Position numbers and translations under genes: made by a program | In this document: positions 1 through 12,879 of the stretch, piece after piece | Position numbering within the stretch: the first letter of the stretch is position 1 | How the letters are laid out: each line of letters begins with the position of its first letter | Assembly: GCA_002104895.1 (NCBI GenBank) | Contig: MCFG01000004.1 | Location: forward strand, 165,001-229,000 | Source of the DNA: Anaeromyces robustus | Lineage: Eukaryota > Neocallimastigomycota > Neocallimastigomycetes > Neocallimastigales > Neocallimastigaceae | Direction: 5' to 3' | Length of the DNA stretch: 64,000 bases | Notes under the pieces: model-generated | What the model saw: only the letters and a program-made list of their open reading frames with translations | Database searches by the model: none | What the model was told of the DNA's origin: nothing

Positions 1-146
1 ATACATTATAAAAAATATATATTATGCCTTTTTTTTTTTTTTAAAAAAATAAAAAACAAAAAATATACATATAATAAAGAAAAAAACAATTTTTTTTAAT
101 GTTAATAAAAATTATAATATTATGTTTGTCAATTTTTTCTTATATT

Positions 147-189
147 ACATATTTTAAGTCTTTTTTAAAAAATAAGACTTAAAATATGT
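147..189. repeat. Inverted repeat (hairpin)
   Basis: The arms ACATATTTTAAGTCTT (147-162) and AAGACTTAAAATATGT (174-189) are perfect reverse complements around a short A/T loop. Its role is unknown; it could be a relic of a foldback element. Confidence 0.6.
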
Positions 190-993
190 ATAAAATAAAG
201 GTGATATCATTCAATGCTAATAAAATATTATAATATTGATTTATTTCCATATTATTATTACATAATACATTATAAAAATGTACATTAATTTTTTTAAAAA
301 AATAATATACATGAAATCATAATAATATTATATTTTAATGTTAATAAAATATTATAATATATTAGTTAATGTCTATATTTTTTTTCATAAAAAAACAAAT
401 ATATTAAGTCCTTTTTTTTTTTAAAAAAAAAAAAAAAAACATCAAATAACAATAACGATATATGAAGACCTTAATAAACTAATGATACTTATAATAAAAA
501 TCATATGAATATAAACAAAATATTAAAAGTAACTATGTAAAAAAGAAATCAAGTGTTTAAATATATTTCCTTAATTATTATTATTATAATTAAGTTATTA
601 TTATTATTATTATCATTATTATTATTAACTATAATTATATAACTGTTATAATATTTAATATTTAATATTGCTATTTCATTATTTATTATTATTTTTTAAT
701 ATAACGATTATATTTTAAAATACAAATACATTACTATTTTTATAAATCTTTTAATATATGTTCACTTTTTCTTATTTATAATTATATTAAGAAATAAATA
801 ATAGATTTAAAAATAAATGTTTTATATTCTAAATTATGTTTACCATTATTTATTGTTTATATTACTAATAATATAATATGTTCTTTGTCTAATTTATTAT
901 TTATATTATTAATAATATAATATGTTCTTTGTCTAATGTTATGTCTAATATTTTATTAATTTTTAATGAAAAATTTTTTAAAAAACTAAAAAA

Positions 994-1038
<45 letters not shown>

Positions 1039-1100
1039 AAATTTTATATTAAATTATATTATTATTATTATTATTATATATGAAAAAGACATAAAATTTT

Positions 1101-1141
1101 GTTATGGTCATAAAAAAAAATTTTTTTTTTATGGCCATAAC
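1101..1141. repeat. Inverted repeat (hairpin)
   Basis: GTTATGGTCAT followed by an A run at 1101-1120 faces a T run followed by ATGGCCATAAC ending at 1141. The arms pair over about 20 bp with one mismatch (a possible G-T pair). No gene adjoins it, so a terminator role cannot be supported. Confidence 0.55.
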
Positions 1142-1921
1142 AAATCTATTAATAATATTGAATAAATTACATAATAATTTATTAAAATTTGTAATAACTA
1201 ATTTTAATTATATAATTTTTTTTTATAACACTGAAAAGAAAAAAAAAAGTTTCAAAATAATAATAATTAAAGTTTATAGTTTGTTCAAAATTTTTAATCA
1301 ATTTGAAATGTCCATTTCTTTATATTTCTTTATATAGTTTATTTTTTTTTATATTATATTTTATTTATTCATTAATATTTTTTTTTATTTATATTCTAAA
1401 GTATTAAGATATATTTAATTATAATAATATTAAATATTAATGTAGCAAATATTATTACTTAATTATTAATAAAATAGTGCAAAAAGCATAGAATCAATGA
1501 TATATTTAATAAAAAGACTATATATTTTAACACTAATTATTGGAATATAAATAGTATTATAATTGTTGTAATTTTTTTATATGCCTCAATAGTTTTTTTC
1601 TTAAAATAATAAAATCAAATTTGAGTTTTTCTCATTAAATAAAATTATAACATTATGTAAAATCATTATTATTTTAATATTATTATAACATTAAATATAT
1701 ATAGCTTATATTGATAAATATATAAAATATTTTTATTTTATATAAAGTAAAGGACCATTCCTTAATAATGCAAAATTTAATAATTAATCTTTTAATATAT
1801 AAATACACACAATGGAAGGATATTTTGCTCTATCAACAATTTTTTAACATTAAATAATTATAATTTTTTTGGCTATTTGATTTCATTATTAATTAATTAA
1901 TTATTATTATTATTATTATTA

Positions 1922-1958
<37 letters not shown>

Positions 1959-2194
1959 AATGTTATTAAAATTAAAATTTACTATTATTAATTATTAATT
2001 ATTTAATCTTTACAACTATAATCATCAATTATCATTATCATTATTAATTATTATTGTTTAATAACGATCAATATTAATCGTCATTATTATCTTAATCTGT
2101 TATTATTTATTATATATTCATGTTTTCAATTATTATCTTTATTTTTATTTTTATAAAATTTTTAATTATCCAATATATTATAAATTATAATAAT

Positions 2195-2231
<37 letters not shown>

Positions 2232-2589
2232 ATGAAAAAGATTAATTAAATTTAATTAAAAATTAAAAAGTTTATTTTTAAAAATGGACAAGTTTTAAAA
2301 TATTTGTCTACATTATGGATAATAAACTTCATAGAATATTAACTTTTAGATAATTTTAAATAATAAATAAATAATATTTTTACGTTTTTATATATTTATT
2401 ATGTCCATTTTCCTTTATTAATATTATCTATTTTCATAGTTTATCGAATTTTTATAATTAACAAATATATGCATAATAATTTATTGATAATAAATTATTA
2501 TTTATTTATAATAATTTAAGTTTTATTAATTAAGTATTATTAATTAAAGAGTTCATAGTTTGAAAATAACAATAAACAATAATATATCA

Positions 2590-2621
<32 letters not shown>

Positions 2622-3250
2622 AATAATTATTAAATATTATAACAAAATTGTTTCCTTCAGTTTTGATTACAATTCAAATGAAAATAGAATATATATTAAT
2701 GTACATTTATATTAATATTCAATATTATAATGTCAAAATTTAAAAAATATTTTATATATATATATATCTTTTATATATAATATATATATTATTAAAAATT
2801 CATATAAATATTATTCTATTTATATCCTAATGTCTGATTTATTTATTATTTTTTTTTATATTTTATTTGATTAAATACTACAATAAGAATTCCATTTGGA
2901 AATACATCAAATAATTTTATATGTTATATATATAAATATTTAATATAATTTATATATACAACATATAAAATTTTTTTCTATAATTTATAAGAGATTATAA
3001 TAATTAATTACATAATTAATTACATTTTTTTTTTAAAAAAAAAAAAAAAAAACAGAATAAATGATAATATATTAGTATTTTCTATAAAAATATTCAATAT
3101 TAATGTAAAATTGTTATATAAAATTTTTTTTTATTTTTTTTTTATCTTTTATATATTTGTCGATTTATTTATTTATAATATTTAAATAAGCATTTATATA
3201 TATTTACCATTTTCTAAATACTTATAAAAATAACTGTAATTTAATACAAA

Positions 3251-4345
3251 ATGATAAATGATGAATCAAAAATTATAGAAGCAATATGTAGATTTATTAA
3301 ATCTGATTATAATTATAAAAAAAAATATAAAGATTTAATATTAGATAATTTTTATTGTGAATACTTATGTAACAACTATATTAAAGAAAATGAAAGTAAA
3401 CTCTATATTGATGAATTATATAAAAAAATTCAAGAAAAAGGTTATAATAAAATAAATGAAGTAGATCAATGTAGTATTAAACGATTACCTTACTGTGAAT
3501 ATAATAAAAATAATAGAATTATTAAAAATATAAATAGTTGTAGTAGCAGTAGTAGTATAAATAATTATAGTAGTAGTAGTAGTAAATCTAATAGCAATCT
3601 TATTAAATGTAAATTTTCATTTACAAATATTCAAAAAGGATCTAAATTTTACATTATTAACCATAAATTATTTACAAGAGATAAAAAAAAACAATCTCTC
3701 AGAAAATCATTAATTCATTTAAAGAATAAAATGAAAGAATATTGCAAAACTGAAAAGAAAAAAAGAGAAATGAATGAAAAAGGAAAAGGAAAAGGAAAAG
3801 AAAAAGAAAAAGTTGCGAAAGAAAGAGAAATGAATGAAAAAGGAAAAGGAAAAGGAAAAGAAAAAGTTGCCAATAATCAAGAAGATATTGAAATTGAAAA
3901 AATCTTTATAGAAAAAAATTTTTCAATTAAACCTCTTGATATTAATGAAAATGAAATAGAAATTGAACTTAAGAAAAATGATCCCAAAGGAAAGAAATGT
4001 TTCATAACACATTTTTTTGCAGTAGTTTGTAATAAAAATGTAGATTTTTCAAATTTCTTTTCTACTATATGTGATAAACAATTTTTAAGAAGAACAGAAA
4101 AAAAAAAGAATAAATCATTTATTAATAACCTTTATAATGATAAAAAATATAATAGAGTTATGTATTACTTAAATTCGATATATCAAGATGATAATTTTTT
4201 ATTTACATTAAAAGATCCATTTCGATTTAAATTAATATTTTTTCACTTTGATTTATCAGATTTTGATGATGAATGTAATTCTGAATCTGAGAATCCCATT
4301 AATAATAATGATAATAATAATAATAATTATAATAATAGTAATGTT

Positions 4346-4386
<41 letters not shown>

Positions 4387-4867
4387 TGTTTATAATAATA
4401 TTTGTTTTATTCCTGTTGGTTTATATAACATCAATTCTAATTATATGAGTTCAAATATTCAAAATTCTAATAATAATATATCAAATCTTAATTCCTCACA
4501 TCTTGAATTAAATAATTTTCAATCAAGCCTTAATAACTTGTTTCAATCACCAATAATTAATCAGCCAAATTTTTGCTTACCACCTAATTCTCTAAACAAT
4601 TACAATGATTATCAACATGAAGATGATTTAAATCAAAATTCTTATCCCACAATTAATAATCAGACAAATTTATACTTATCACCTAATTCTCTAAACAATA
4701 ACAATGATTATCAACATGAAGATGATTTATATCATAATTATAATCACATAATTAATAATCAGACAAATTTAGATCAACTAACTAATTCTCGATACAATGA
4801 CAATGATTACCAATATGAAAATGATTTAAATCCAAATTCTAATCACAAAAAACGAAAAATTAATTAA
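3251..4867 (+). CDS. Hypothetical low-complexity protein (538 aa)
   Basis: I do not recognise the family. The ORF is a single exon. The N-terminal ~90 residues are ordinary in composition with several Cys (DNFYCEYLCNNY, PYCEY). Then come Ser-rich runs (SSSSS, about residues 97-115), a basic segment, and a Lys/Glu/Gly segment in which REMNEKGKGKGKEK occurs twice (about residues 172-210). A second ordinary-looking segment follows (about 250-340, with ITHFFAVVCNKNVDF and MYYLNSIYQDDNFLF). An Asn tract covers roughly 355-385. The C-terminus carries three diverged ~40-residue repeats built on NNQTNL-x-LSPNSLNN-x-NDYQHEDDL and ends in KKRKIN, which could act as a nuclear signal. There is no signal peptide or membrane segment. 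It is convergent with the helicase-like gene on the other strand. The two ordinary segments make a real gene likely. Confidence 0.6.
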
Positions 4868-5062
4868 TTAAAACTCTTTTTTTATTGATCAAATTACTAA
4901 TAATTTTTATTTTCCATAAAAAGTTTTAATTTTATTTTATTTTATTTTTTTTTTTTTTTTTATAAAATAATAATAATTTTAAAATATATTTTTATGTTAA
5001 TATATATATTAAAAAATATTTATGTATTTATAAAAAAAAAAAAATATTTAAATTAATTTTTT

Positions 5063-5095
<33 letters not shown>

Positions 5096-5410
5096 AAAAG
5101 GAAAACTTTATTAATAATAAAAGTGACTATAAATATAATTATATTAATAATACACAATTATTTATTCTCTTATTAATTTTTATGTGTATATATTATTTTT
5201 ATTTTTATTTATTTTTATTTTTATATTTCTTAATTTAAAATAATAATATTATAATAAATATTTCATATAAATTGTAAATTATTTTTTTTTTTTTATCTTT
5301 TCAATACAATGTGTTACAAATAATAAATTTTTTATATATAAATAATATATATTATACATTTTGTTTATATACATAAAATACAAAAATAAATTAGGTAATA
5401 AAAATTGAAT
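4868..5410. other. Convergent intergenic region
   Basis: This is the space between two convergent genes, so it should hold both 3' UTRs and polyadenylation sites. It consists of A and T homopolymers (a T run near 4947-4961, an A run near 5067-5093) and no open frame of ordinary composition. Confidence 0.6.
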
Positions 5411-5495
5411 TTAAAAATTAAATTCTGGCATTTCAAATATAATCTCGTTATTGATAGTATTATTAGAAGTTGAATTATCATTAATTTGATTATTA

Positions 5496-5565
<70 letters not shown>

Positions 5566-6438
5566 CATTATTATTATTATTTTTATTATTATTTTTATTA
5601 TTATTTTTATTATTATTTTTATCCTCATATTTTTCTTTTTCTTTTTCTTTTCCTTTACCTTTGACTCTATATTTATCTTTATCTCTATTTCTATCACTTT
5701 CTTTTTCTCTTTCTCTATCTCTAAATCTATCATTACTTCTTATTCTATCTCTGCTTCTGCTTCTGCTTCTATTTCTATTTCTGCTTCTGCTTCTGCTTCT
5801 ATTTCTATCCCTGCTTCTGCTTCTATTTCTATTTCTACTTCTTTCTCTTTTTATATGTCGATCCTTTTCTTTGTACTTTCTATAATCTTCTCTTTTTCTA
5901 TCCCTTGAATCATAATCTTCATAATTATTATCTTCATACTTTGATCTATACCTATAAATATCCCCATTTTTATTCTTATTATTTCTTTCATTATAATAAT
6001 TTTTAATCTTATCTTTTTCCTTGTTATTAGAATTAGAAATTGTGAAAGATTCATCTATTTGGCCATCTTCTAATTTACAACTTGATATTAAATCATCAAT
6101 CTTTTTTAAATTTTTATTTTTATTTTTTAATTCCACTTTATTATTATTATTACTATTTGAATCCATTATATCATCATTATCATCATAAATCCTTTTACCA
6201 TTATCATTAATATTGTCCTTAAATTCATCATTATTTTTAACAGGTTTTTTACCTTTCCTTGAATCATTATATTCATATGATAATTTTTGTTTTTTATGAT
6301 TATAATTATAATTATCATAATTATCATCATCATCATATTTTATTGATTTAATAATATTTTTTTCATTTTCATTTTCATAAATATTATCGTTTCTACCTTC
6401 ACCTGTATACTCGTATTTAGAATTTGAATATTTATAAA

Positions 6439-6481
<43 letters not shown>

Positions 6482-9400
6482 GTTGTTGTTGTTGTTGTAA
6501 TAATTATTATTTTTATTTTTATTATAATTCTTATTCTTATTATTATTCTTATTCTTATTATTATTATTATTGTTGTTGTTGTTGTTGTATTTGTAATAAT
6601 TATTATTTTTATTTTTATTATTATTATTATTATTAATATTAATATTATTATTATTGTTGTTGTTATTTTTTTTGTTATATGAATAATTATTATTTTTGTT
6701 ATTTTTATTGTTTTTCGTATTATTAAGTTCTGATTTAATATTCGTTTTAATGGATTTAGGTACTGGAAGAGAACCAGTTTTTAATTGATTTAACAAATCA
6801 TCATCTGAATCATCTGAATCACTATCAGATGAATTTAACAAACTGTCAACATTAATATCGGTAGGTCGGTCTCTTTTATCTGATTCTATAAATGCATTAA
6901 GATCTTCTTGATCTTCATGAACTATTGCACCATCTAAATAATCGGATAAATTACCATCTAAACTATCAGATTCCGTATCTTCACTTTGACTATTATTACT
7001 ATTACTATTACTATTATTATTATTTATTGTTTCTATTTGATTATCATCTTTTTCAAAATATGTATTTTCTTTAGTTAATGTTCTAATATTAGAATAAAAA
7101 GGGTAAATATTTCTCGGAATTTTATGATCAAATGGTGGATAACTTTTTTCATTATAATCAGTATAATAACGTCTGTTTTCTGCATCACGAATTAAAAATC
7201 TCCAAAAGTCCATATTTATAAGAGTATCAGCTTTTCCAACTATAATTAAAGAATTTATTGCTTTCATTAAATATTGACTCAAAATATAAACTTGCTGTAA
7301 TTTATTTTTTACTTCAAAAATTGTAATAGTACATGAAAAAATTAAAATTTCAATCTCATTACAATTAAAATCTTCCAATGTGGAAATTTTAATGTAATCT
7401 AATATTTCCATACCATAATTTTCACTGAATTTATTTCTTAACATTTTTACTTGACCAATGAATGGTGAAAGAATAGCAATTTTATTCATAAAGAAATGAT
7501 TAGGATTATTAATTAAAAGTTGATGTACAATATTAAAAATAGCATCAACTTCACACTTATTATAAATAGTTTTTTTTACAATATTTTCATACCCATTCAC
7601 ATTATAAAATTGATAATTGAAAAAAAGCTTATAACGTTGAATTGAATTAATATCTGGTGATATTTTTTCAGTATTATTTATGTCATTTTTTTCAAAAGGT
7701 GATGGCATCATTTTTTTATTATGAGAAGGAAACGATATATCAATTGATGTTGAAGTTGTTTTTTTCGTAGGTGGTGGCATTATTTTATTAGGAGGTTTAG
7801 TAATTTCTTTACTAGATGATGAAGATGAAGAGGATGCTATTGCTTTTGTAGAAAATGTTGTTGTTGTTGTTGTTGATGAGGATGAGGATGCTTTAGATGA
7901 TGGTGGTACGGTCACTAAATAAAGAGTAGGTATATCATCGGATGTGACAGCAGTTTCATAAGCAGATAAATAAAAAGGAGAATAAGAAGGTGTTAAAGGA
8001 AATTCAATTTTTATTCGAGGAGTAGTAGTTTTTGTTATTTTTGATGAAGAAGAGGAGGCAACTGAAGTAGTTGAGCTGTGAATAATTAATGGAGAATCAT
8101 CTTTATTTTTATTTTTATTAATTATAGGTCCTAACAAATTAAGAAGTTCTTTATCATAGAGAGATGAATTAAAATAATTACTAATTTCTTTATTCATTCG
8201 ATACTGTTTCACTAAAGAATCAATAACAATTGAATTACATTTTACTGCACGATTAAAAAATGAACTTTCCTTTATAAGTTCTTCCACTGGTTTATTAATC
8301 CAATTTTTCTCTCTATTAATATAATTACCTAATAATATAACTTTATCTAAATTAACGAAAAATGGTATAAACAAATTCAATTCTTCAAATTCATCGGCAT
8401 CATCCATAATCAAAACATTATATTTTAATTGATTCATTAAGAATTTTTGATAAATAGATAAACTAGTTGTAGTTTTACTACAAACTGAAATATTATGTTC
8501 TAATATAATTATATTAGAAGATTCTTTATACCAATTAATAATCGTATTTTTATACAACTTGGAAAAACGATAAATATTTTTAAACATTAAATTTCTATCT
8601 TTTATAATATAATAAAGTTCATTTACATATTTTAAATATTCTGCTTCTTCTTTTGATGATAATTTAATTTTATTTTCTTTACAAAATTTTACTCTTTTCA
8701 ATATATTATTTAATTCATTTTTCTTATTGATAATATCCTTTTTATAATTAATTAATGCTTCAATTGTTTGTCTTTCAAAATGACTTAATTTATTAAAAAT
8801 TTTTCTTTCATGATAATTTTCTTCTAATCTTTCAATGACATCATTAATAATCAAAGTTTCATAATTATATTCAATTGTTCTTGGATCACTCTCTTTATTA
8901 TTATTTTCATCACTATTAAATTGAATAATATTAAAATTTAAATTTTTACATTTGCTAAAAAGGTAAATCAGATGATCAGAACTTCTAGTATTTGGTGTAC
9001 AGATTAAAATTTTAAATTCAGAAGGATTTTCCTTATGTTTTTGGAAAAGTGCTGAAACAATAGAAACAATAATCTGAGATTTACCTGTACCTGAATGGCC
9101 ATTAATTAAAGATATACCCTTTTCAAATAAAATAGATTCTTTTATAGCGTTAATTTGTTGTTCATTAAGTTTATATTCCGAGGATGTATCAGATTTTATT
9201 AAATCCATAATTTCCATTGCTCTCTTTTCATAATCATCATGTGTGGTTTTAAAATTTTCCTTTGTAACACTGTTTAATTTATTATTAACTTCATCTAATA
9301 AAGAAGGTTTTAATATAGCTTTATTAAATGGTAAAGTATCAAAATTCTTTAAAATATTATATTCTTTTACAAAAGTATCAATTGAAAATATTTTTTGACT

Positions 9401-12400
9401 TTTCCATCTTGAATTCTTTGAAAAATATGAATAAAGAAAATGATTTTCACCATTTAAATAACCAATGCAATTAATAAAAGCTTCATTTGATTTTTTTTCT
9501 TTTTTAATATCTTTAATAATAATAAAACAAGAAAGATCATAAATATATGTATATTTTTTCTTATTTTTTACTTCTAATAATGTTATATATAATACATCAT
9601 TTTCTTTCCAACCTTTTCCTTCAATTAATTTTAAAGTTGTTGAAAATTGAACATCTATACAATATATATATATATATATACATATTTATATAAATGAATA
9701 AATATATAATAAATAATAGATCAGTAATAATGATAATAATTTTTATATTTATAATTATAATTAATGAGTAATTATTAATGATTAATTATTAATGATTATT
9801 ATTATTAATTATTAATTAATTAATTAATTATTATTTATAATTACCATCATAAATATTTCTTTTACGAGTACTTCGAAGAATTAAGTTTATATTTTGATTA
9901 TCAATAACATTTTCATGAGCATTAAGGTATCTAATCCAACATCGAGTTAATATAAGATTTTTACTATATTTTATATATTCTTCTTTTGATTCAAATTCAA
10001 TCATTATTTTATCCAAAGGTTTAAAAGTAATTTTATAATATTTATGTTTATCTCCATATCTCCATATAAAAATATGTGATAAAAGAAAATCCATTTCATA
10101 AAGTATATCATTAGTTATTATTACATCTTCTTCCTTTTTTGTTAAATACATCATTTCTCTTTCAGCTAATCTTTCTTGACTTTTTTGATAAAGACCTACT
10201 TTATCTTGATCATGTGATTTTTGAATATTATATAGATTTAAAAATTCATCATAATTCTCTTTATTACTTACATCATTGTGATGACTTAAAACTTCTAAAA
10301 CTTGATCATTAATAGTAACATTGGCATATGTATATAATAATAAAATTTTGATTATAATTTTAAAAGAATATGATTCTTGTTCTTTTTCCTTTTTTGTATG
10401 CCTAATTTATTAATTTACAATAATATTGATATATTGATATTAATATTAATAAAATTTGATCATTTTTTTTTTTTTTATAATTAAAATATATAAATAACAA
10501 TTTAATTTAATTTAATTTAATATAATATAATTTAATATAATATAATACTTACTGAAAAAGTGGTATAATATATTTATCTAATTCGGGTGCAATAATTTGA
10601 AATGTACTATTTTCTCCTTTATTATCAATAGAATTAATAATTAATGAAAAAGTATCTAATAACTGATTATAACAATCCATTAAAACATCTTCATCAAATC
10701 TATTCTCCCATTTATTAATATTTTTTAAAGCAATATTAATAAAATTAAATACACAAGATAAAAATTTTTCTGATTTTATAAATTCTGGGATGATATAATC
10801 AGATTCTATATTAATTACAACGACATAAATAAAACTAGTAATAGAAGTAATTATATAAAGCATACAATGATCATCATTTGATTTATTTAATAATAAAGTA
10901 TTAATAAATATTTTTGGTATATTATCTGCACTTTCTTTAGGAAAAGTATTACAGAGCATATTAATGGCTTCATTTCTATTTTTTTTATTGGTAACATTTT
11001 CTAATAATTTATAAGAGGTTTCCGAAAGATTTAAATGAGGTGAAAGTATATGATTAATTAATAAATGAACCGTATCTTTTGTATAATAAAATTGATTAAT
11101 GCGAGGATGACCAATTAATTGTTTAATAAAATTTTGATACAAATTTAAAATAAAGTTGGTAAATGTTTCTTCTGAAGTATGATATTCCGAATAAATGAAA
11201 AATAATGGAGAAATAATATTAATAATATTACTAAATATTTCAGGATTCTTTAAAATTAAATCAAATCTTTTAAAAAGACTAACCCATGTCATTTGATGTA
11301 TTTTTTCTTCAGTATTATTTGAAGGTGAAATTGAAATTGAAGTATCATCATCATCAACATCCATTTTAAATTTAATATCTTGATCTTTTTCTTTTTTTAA
11401 TGAATTTGATATTTTTTCGGTATGTCTAATAACTTTTTCATGAATATTTTTTACTGTTTTAATATCTTGAGATAATAATTTACTAATAAAATTATCATAA
11501 AAGAATTTAAAACTTTCTGGAGAATATAAATTTTCTAGAAGTACAGAAGTAAAACTATCAATATCTTCATATTTTTTTAAATTTTTTAAATAATTTAATA
11601 TATATTTTTCCACTTCTTCTTTAGATTGACTTATCCAATCTCTGTAATAAAATAGTGTCTTTTTCCAAAGTTCAACGATATATGTTCTTTCAATAATCAT
11701 ACTTACTGATTCAATATATTTATCAATCCAATTGACTAAGAATAATTCCTTTTCTAAACTAATTTTTCTTTCTTTCATTACATTTTGATATTTTTCATTA
11801 GTTATAATTTGATCAAATATAGAAAGAATAATTTCCACGGAATAACCTTGAAAGTCCCAAACACTTACAGATAATACATTTAACATTTTATTAATGACTT
11901 TAAAAGTAAAAAAGATATTAATATCTGAGGTATCAAAAAAAGATTTACATATATATTTGAAAATGGTAGTATGATCATGTTGAAAATGAAAAAGACAATC
12001 TTCATCCATTAGCATAATCATACTTGCCAATGATTTATCTATAATTCTTTTATCTTCTGAATAACAAAAAAAATCATTAAATTCATCATTAGTTAATGCT
12101 TTAAATAATTTACGAGTATTTCCTTTTGTTGATCTTTCTTCTAATAATTTTATATAATTCATAATATCTTCAAAATAACCATTTAAATTAGAACTATATT
12201 CTTCATCAGTAATTGTTTTTATAGTGATTCCAAAAAGACTTGTAATCCATTGTCTAAGTTCATCATTTTGATGAAATGCAAAAATAAAAACACCTGGTAT
12301 AACATTTGTATATGGTTTTATTTTAGATTTTACTTTTAATAATAATTTTACAACAGAACTATTAATACTATATATTTTTAAAAGATAAGTGTAGTGAAAA

Positions 12401-12879
12401 ACTTCATATATAATATTTTCCGCGCAATAATAATTGGCTTCCAATTCACCTGTTGATAATGAATAATTTGACAAAATTTTTAAAAGATGTTTAATACACC
12501 TATCAATTCTTTTAATTTCTTCCTTACAAATATATTCTTTATAAATTATTTCTCTGTCTGCCCCTTCAAGTTCCCTAATACTTTCAAAAAATTTTAATTT
12601 TCTCTCATGATAAGTATCAATGCATAATGAACAATTCATAAGTTGATTATCAAACGATTTTAAAAGTTTTTTTATATAATCATCTTTTTTTTCAATGGTA
12701 TAACATAAAATTAATTCTTGTGCAACATCTGGATAATTACAAATAAAACAATGCGAATTATTTAATGCTAAATTTAAAGCAACTCTAAAGAAATGAATTT
12801 TAGCTTCTTGATTTTTTCTATCATTTTTATATATATTTAAAATATCTTCAATATTATTATATTCACTTTTGATTGACAT
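5411..12879 (-). CDS. SEN1/senataxin-like SF1 helicase, degenerate motifs (three exons, ~2375 aa)
   Basis: Exons by GT-AG and phase: 12879-10553, 10401-9845, 9654-5411. Donors GTAAGT and GTAATT; both joins keep the frame, giving 2376 codons. Sen1 proteins are nuclear RNA/DNA helicases acting in transcription termination and R-loop removal, with a long helical N-terminus before an SF1B helicase core; this layout matches. Residues 1 to ~960 are helical without low complexity and start with a Cys-containing segment (HCFICNYP, then CSLC). The core starts near 1110: Walker A GHSGTGKS (1147-1154), motif II-like MDDAD (1378-1382), QYRMN (1445-1449). A Ser/Thr-rich insert splits the core after ~1470. 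The motif III, V and VI positions (LLGNYINR, EDFNCNE, YLMKAIN) lack the usual GD-x-QL, DGFQGxE and NVALTRAK residues. The tail has acidic patches, Asn tracts, an Arg/Ser-repeat block and more poly-Asn. It may be a true but divergent SEN1 or a paralogue without helicase activity. The structure is fairly sure; the function is not. Confidence 0.75.
9655..9844 (-). other. Intron 2 of the SEN1-like gene
   Basis: On the minus strand the donor is GATG|GTAATT and the acceptor CTATAG|ATGTTC. The intron is in phase 1 and rebuilds an Asp codon. Without it the helicase core would seem to start at an internal Met and lose about 145 upstream residues. Confidence 0.8.

Larger units (their letters stand above)
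1..3250. other. Gene-poor AT-rich intergenic region
   Basis: No gene is supported here. The stretch is almost pure A/T with homopolymers (a long A run near 998-1036, another near 2200-2229, and A/T blocks near 411-439 and 3026-3052) and short ATT runs near 1900-1950. The only open frames (near 929-1337) translate to Lys/Ile/Asn/Phe runs made by homopolymers. Three loosely similar segments sharing a TTAATGTTAATAAAA-like core recur at about 97, 213 and 335, suggesting an old diverged tandem repeat of roughly 120 bp. Two clear hairpins are listed separately. The last few hundred bases presumably hold the promoter of the gene at 3251. Confidence 0.7.

Noticed and set aside
929-1337. Two small frames on the plus strand
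   Set aside because: They consist of Lys, Ile, Asn and Phe runs from homopolymers, with no ordinary sequence or splice context.
9831-10154. A separate 107-residue gene on the minus strand
   Set aside because: The frame is open further upstream to an acceptor at 10402-10403, and it ends past a GTAATT donor. It is the middle exon of the SEN1-like gene.
10549-12879. A separate 776-residue gene on the minus strand
   Set aside because: Its apparent stop lies within a perfect GTAAGT donor (CA|GTAAGT), and splicing to 10401 keeps the frame into the helicase-like protein. It is exon 1 of that gene.
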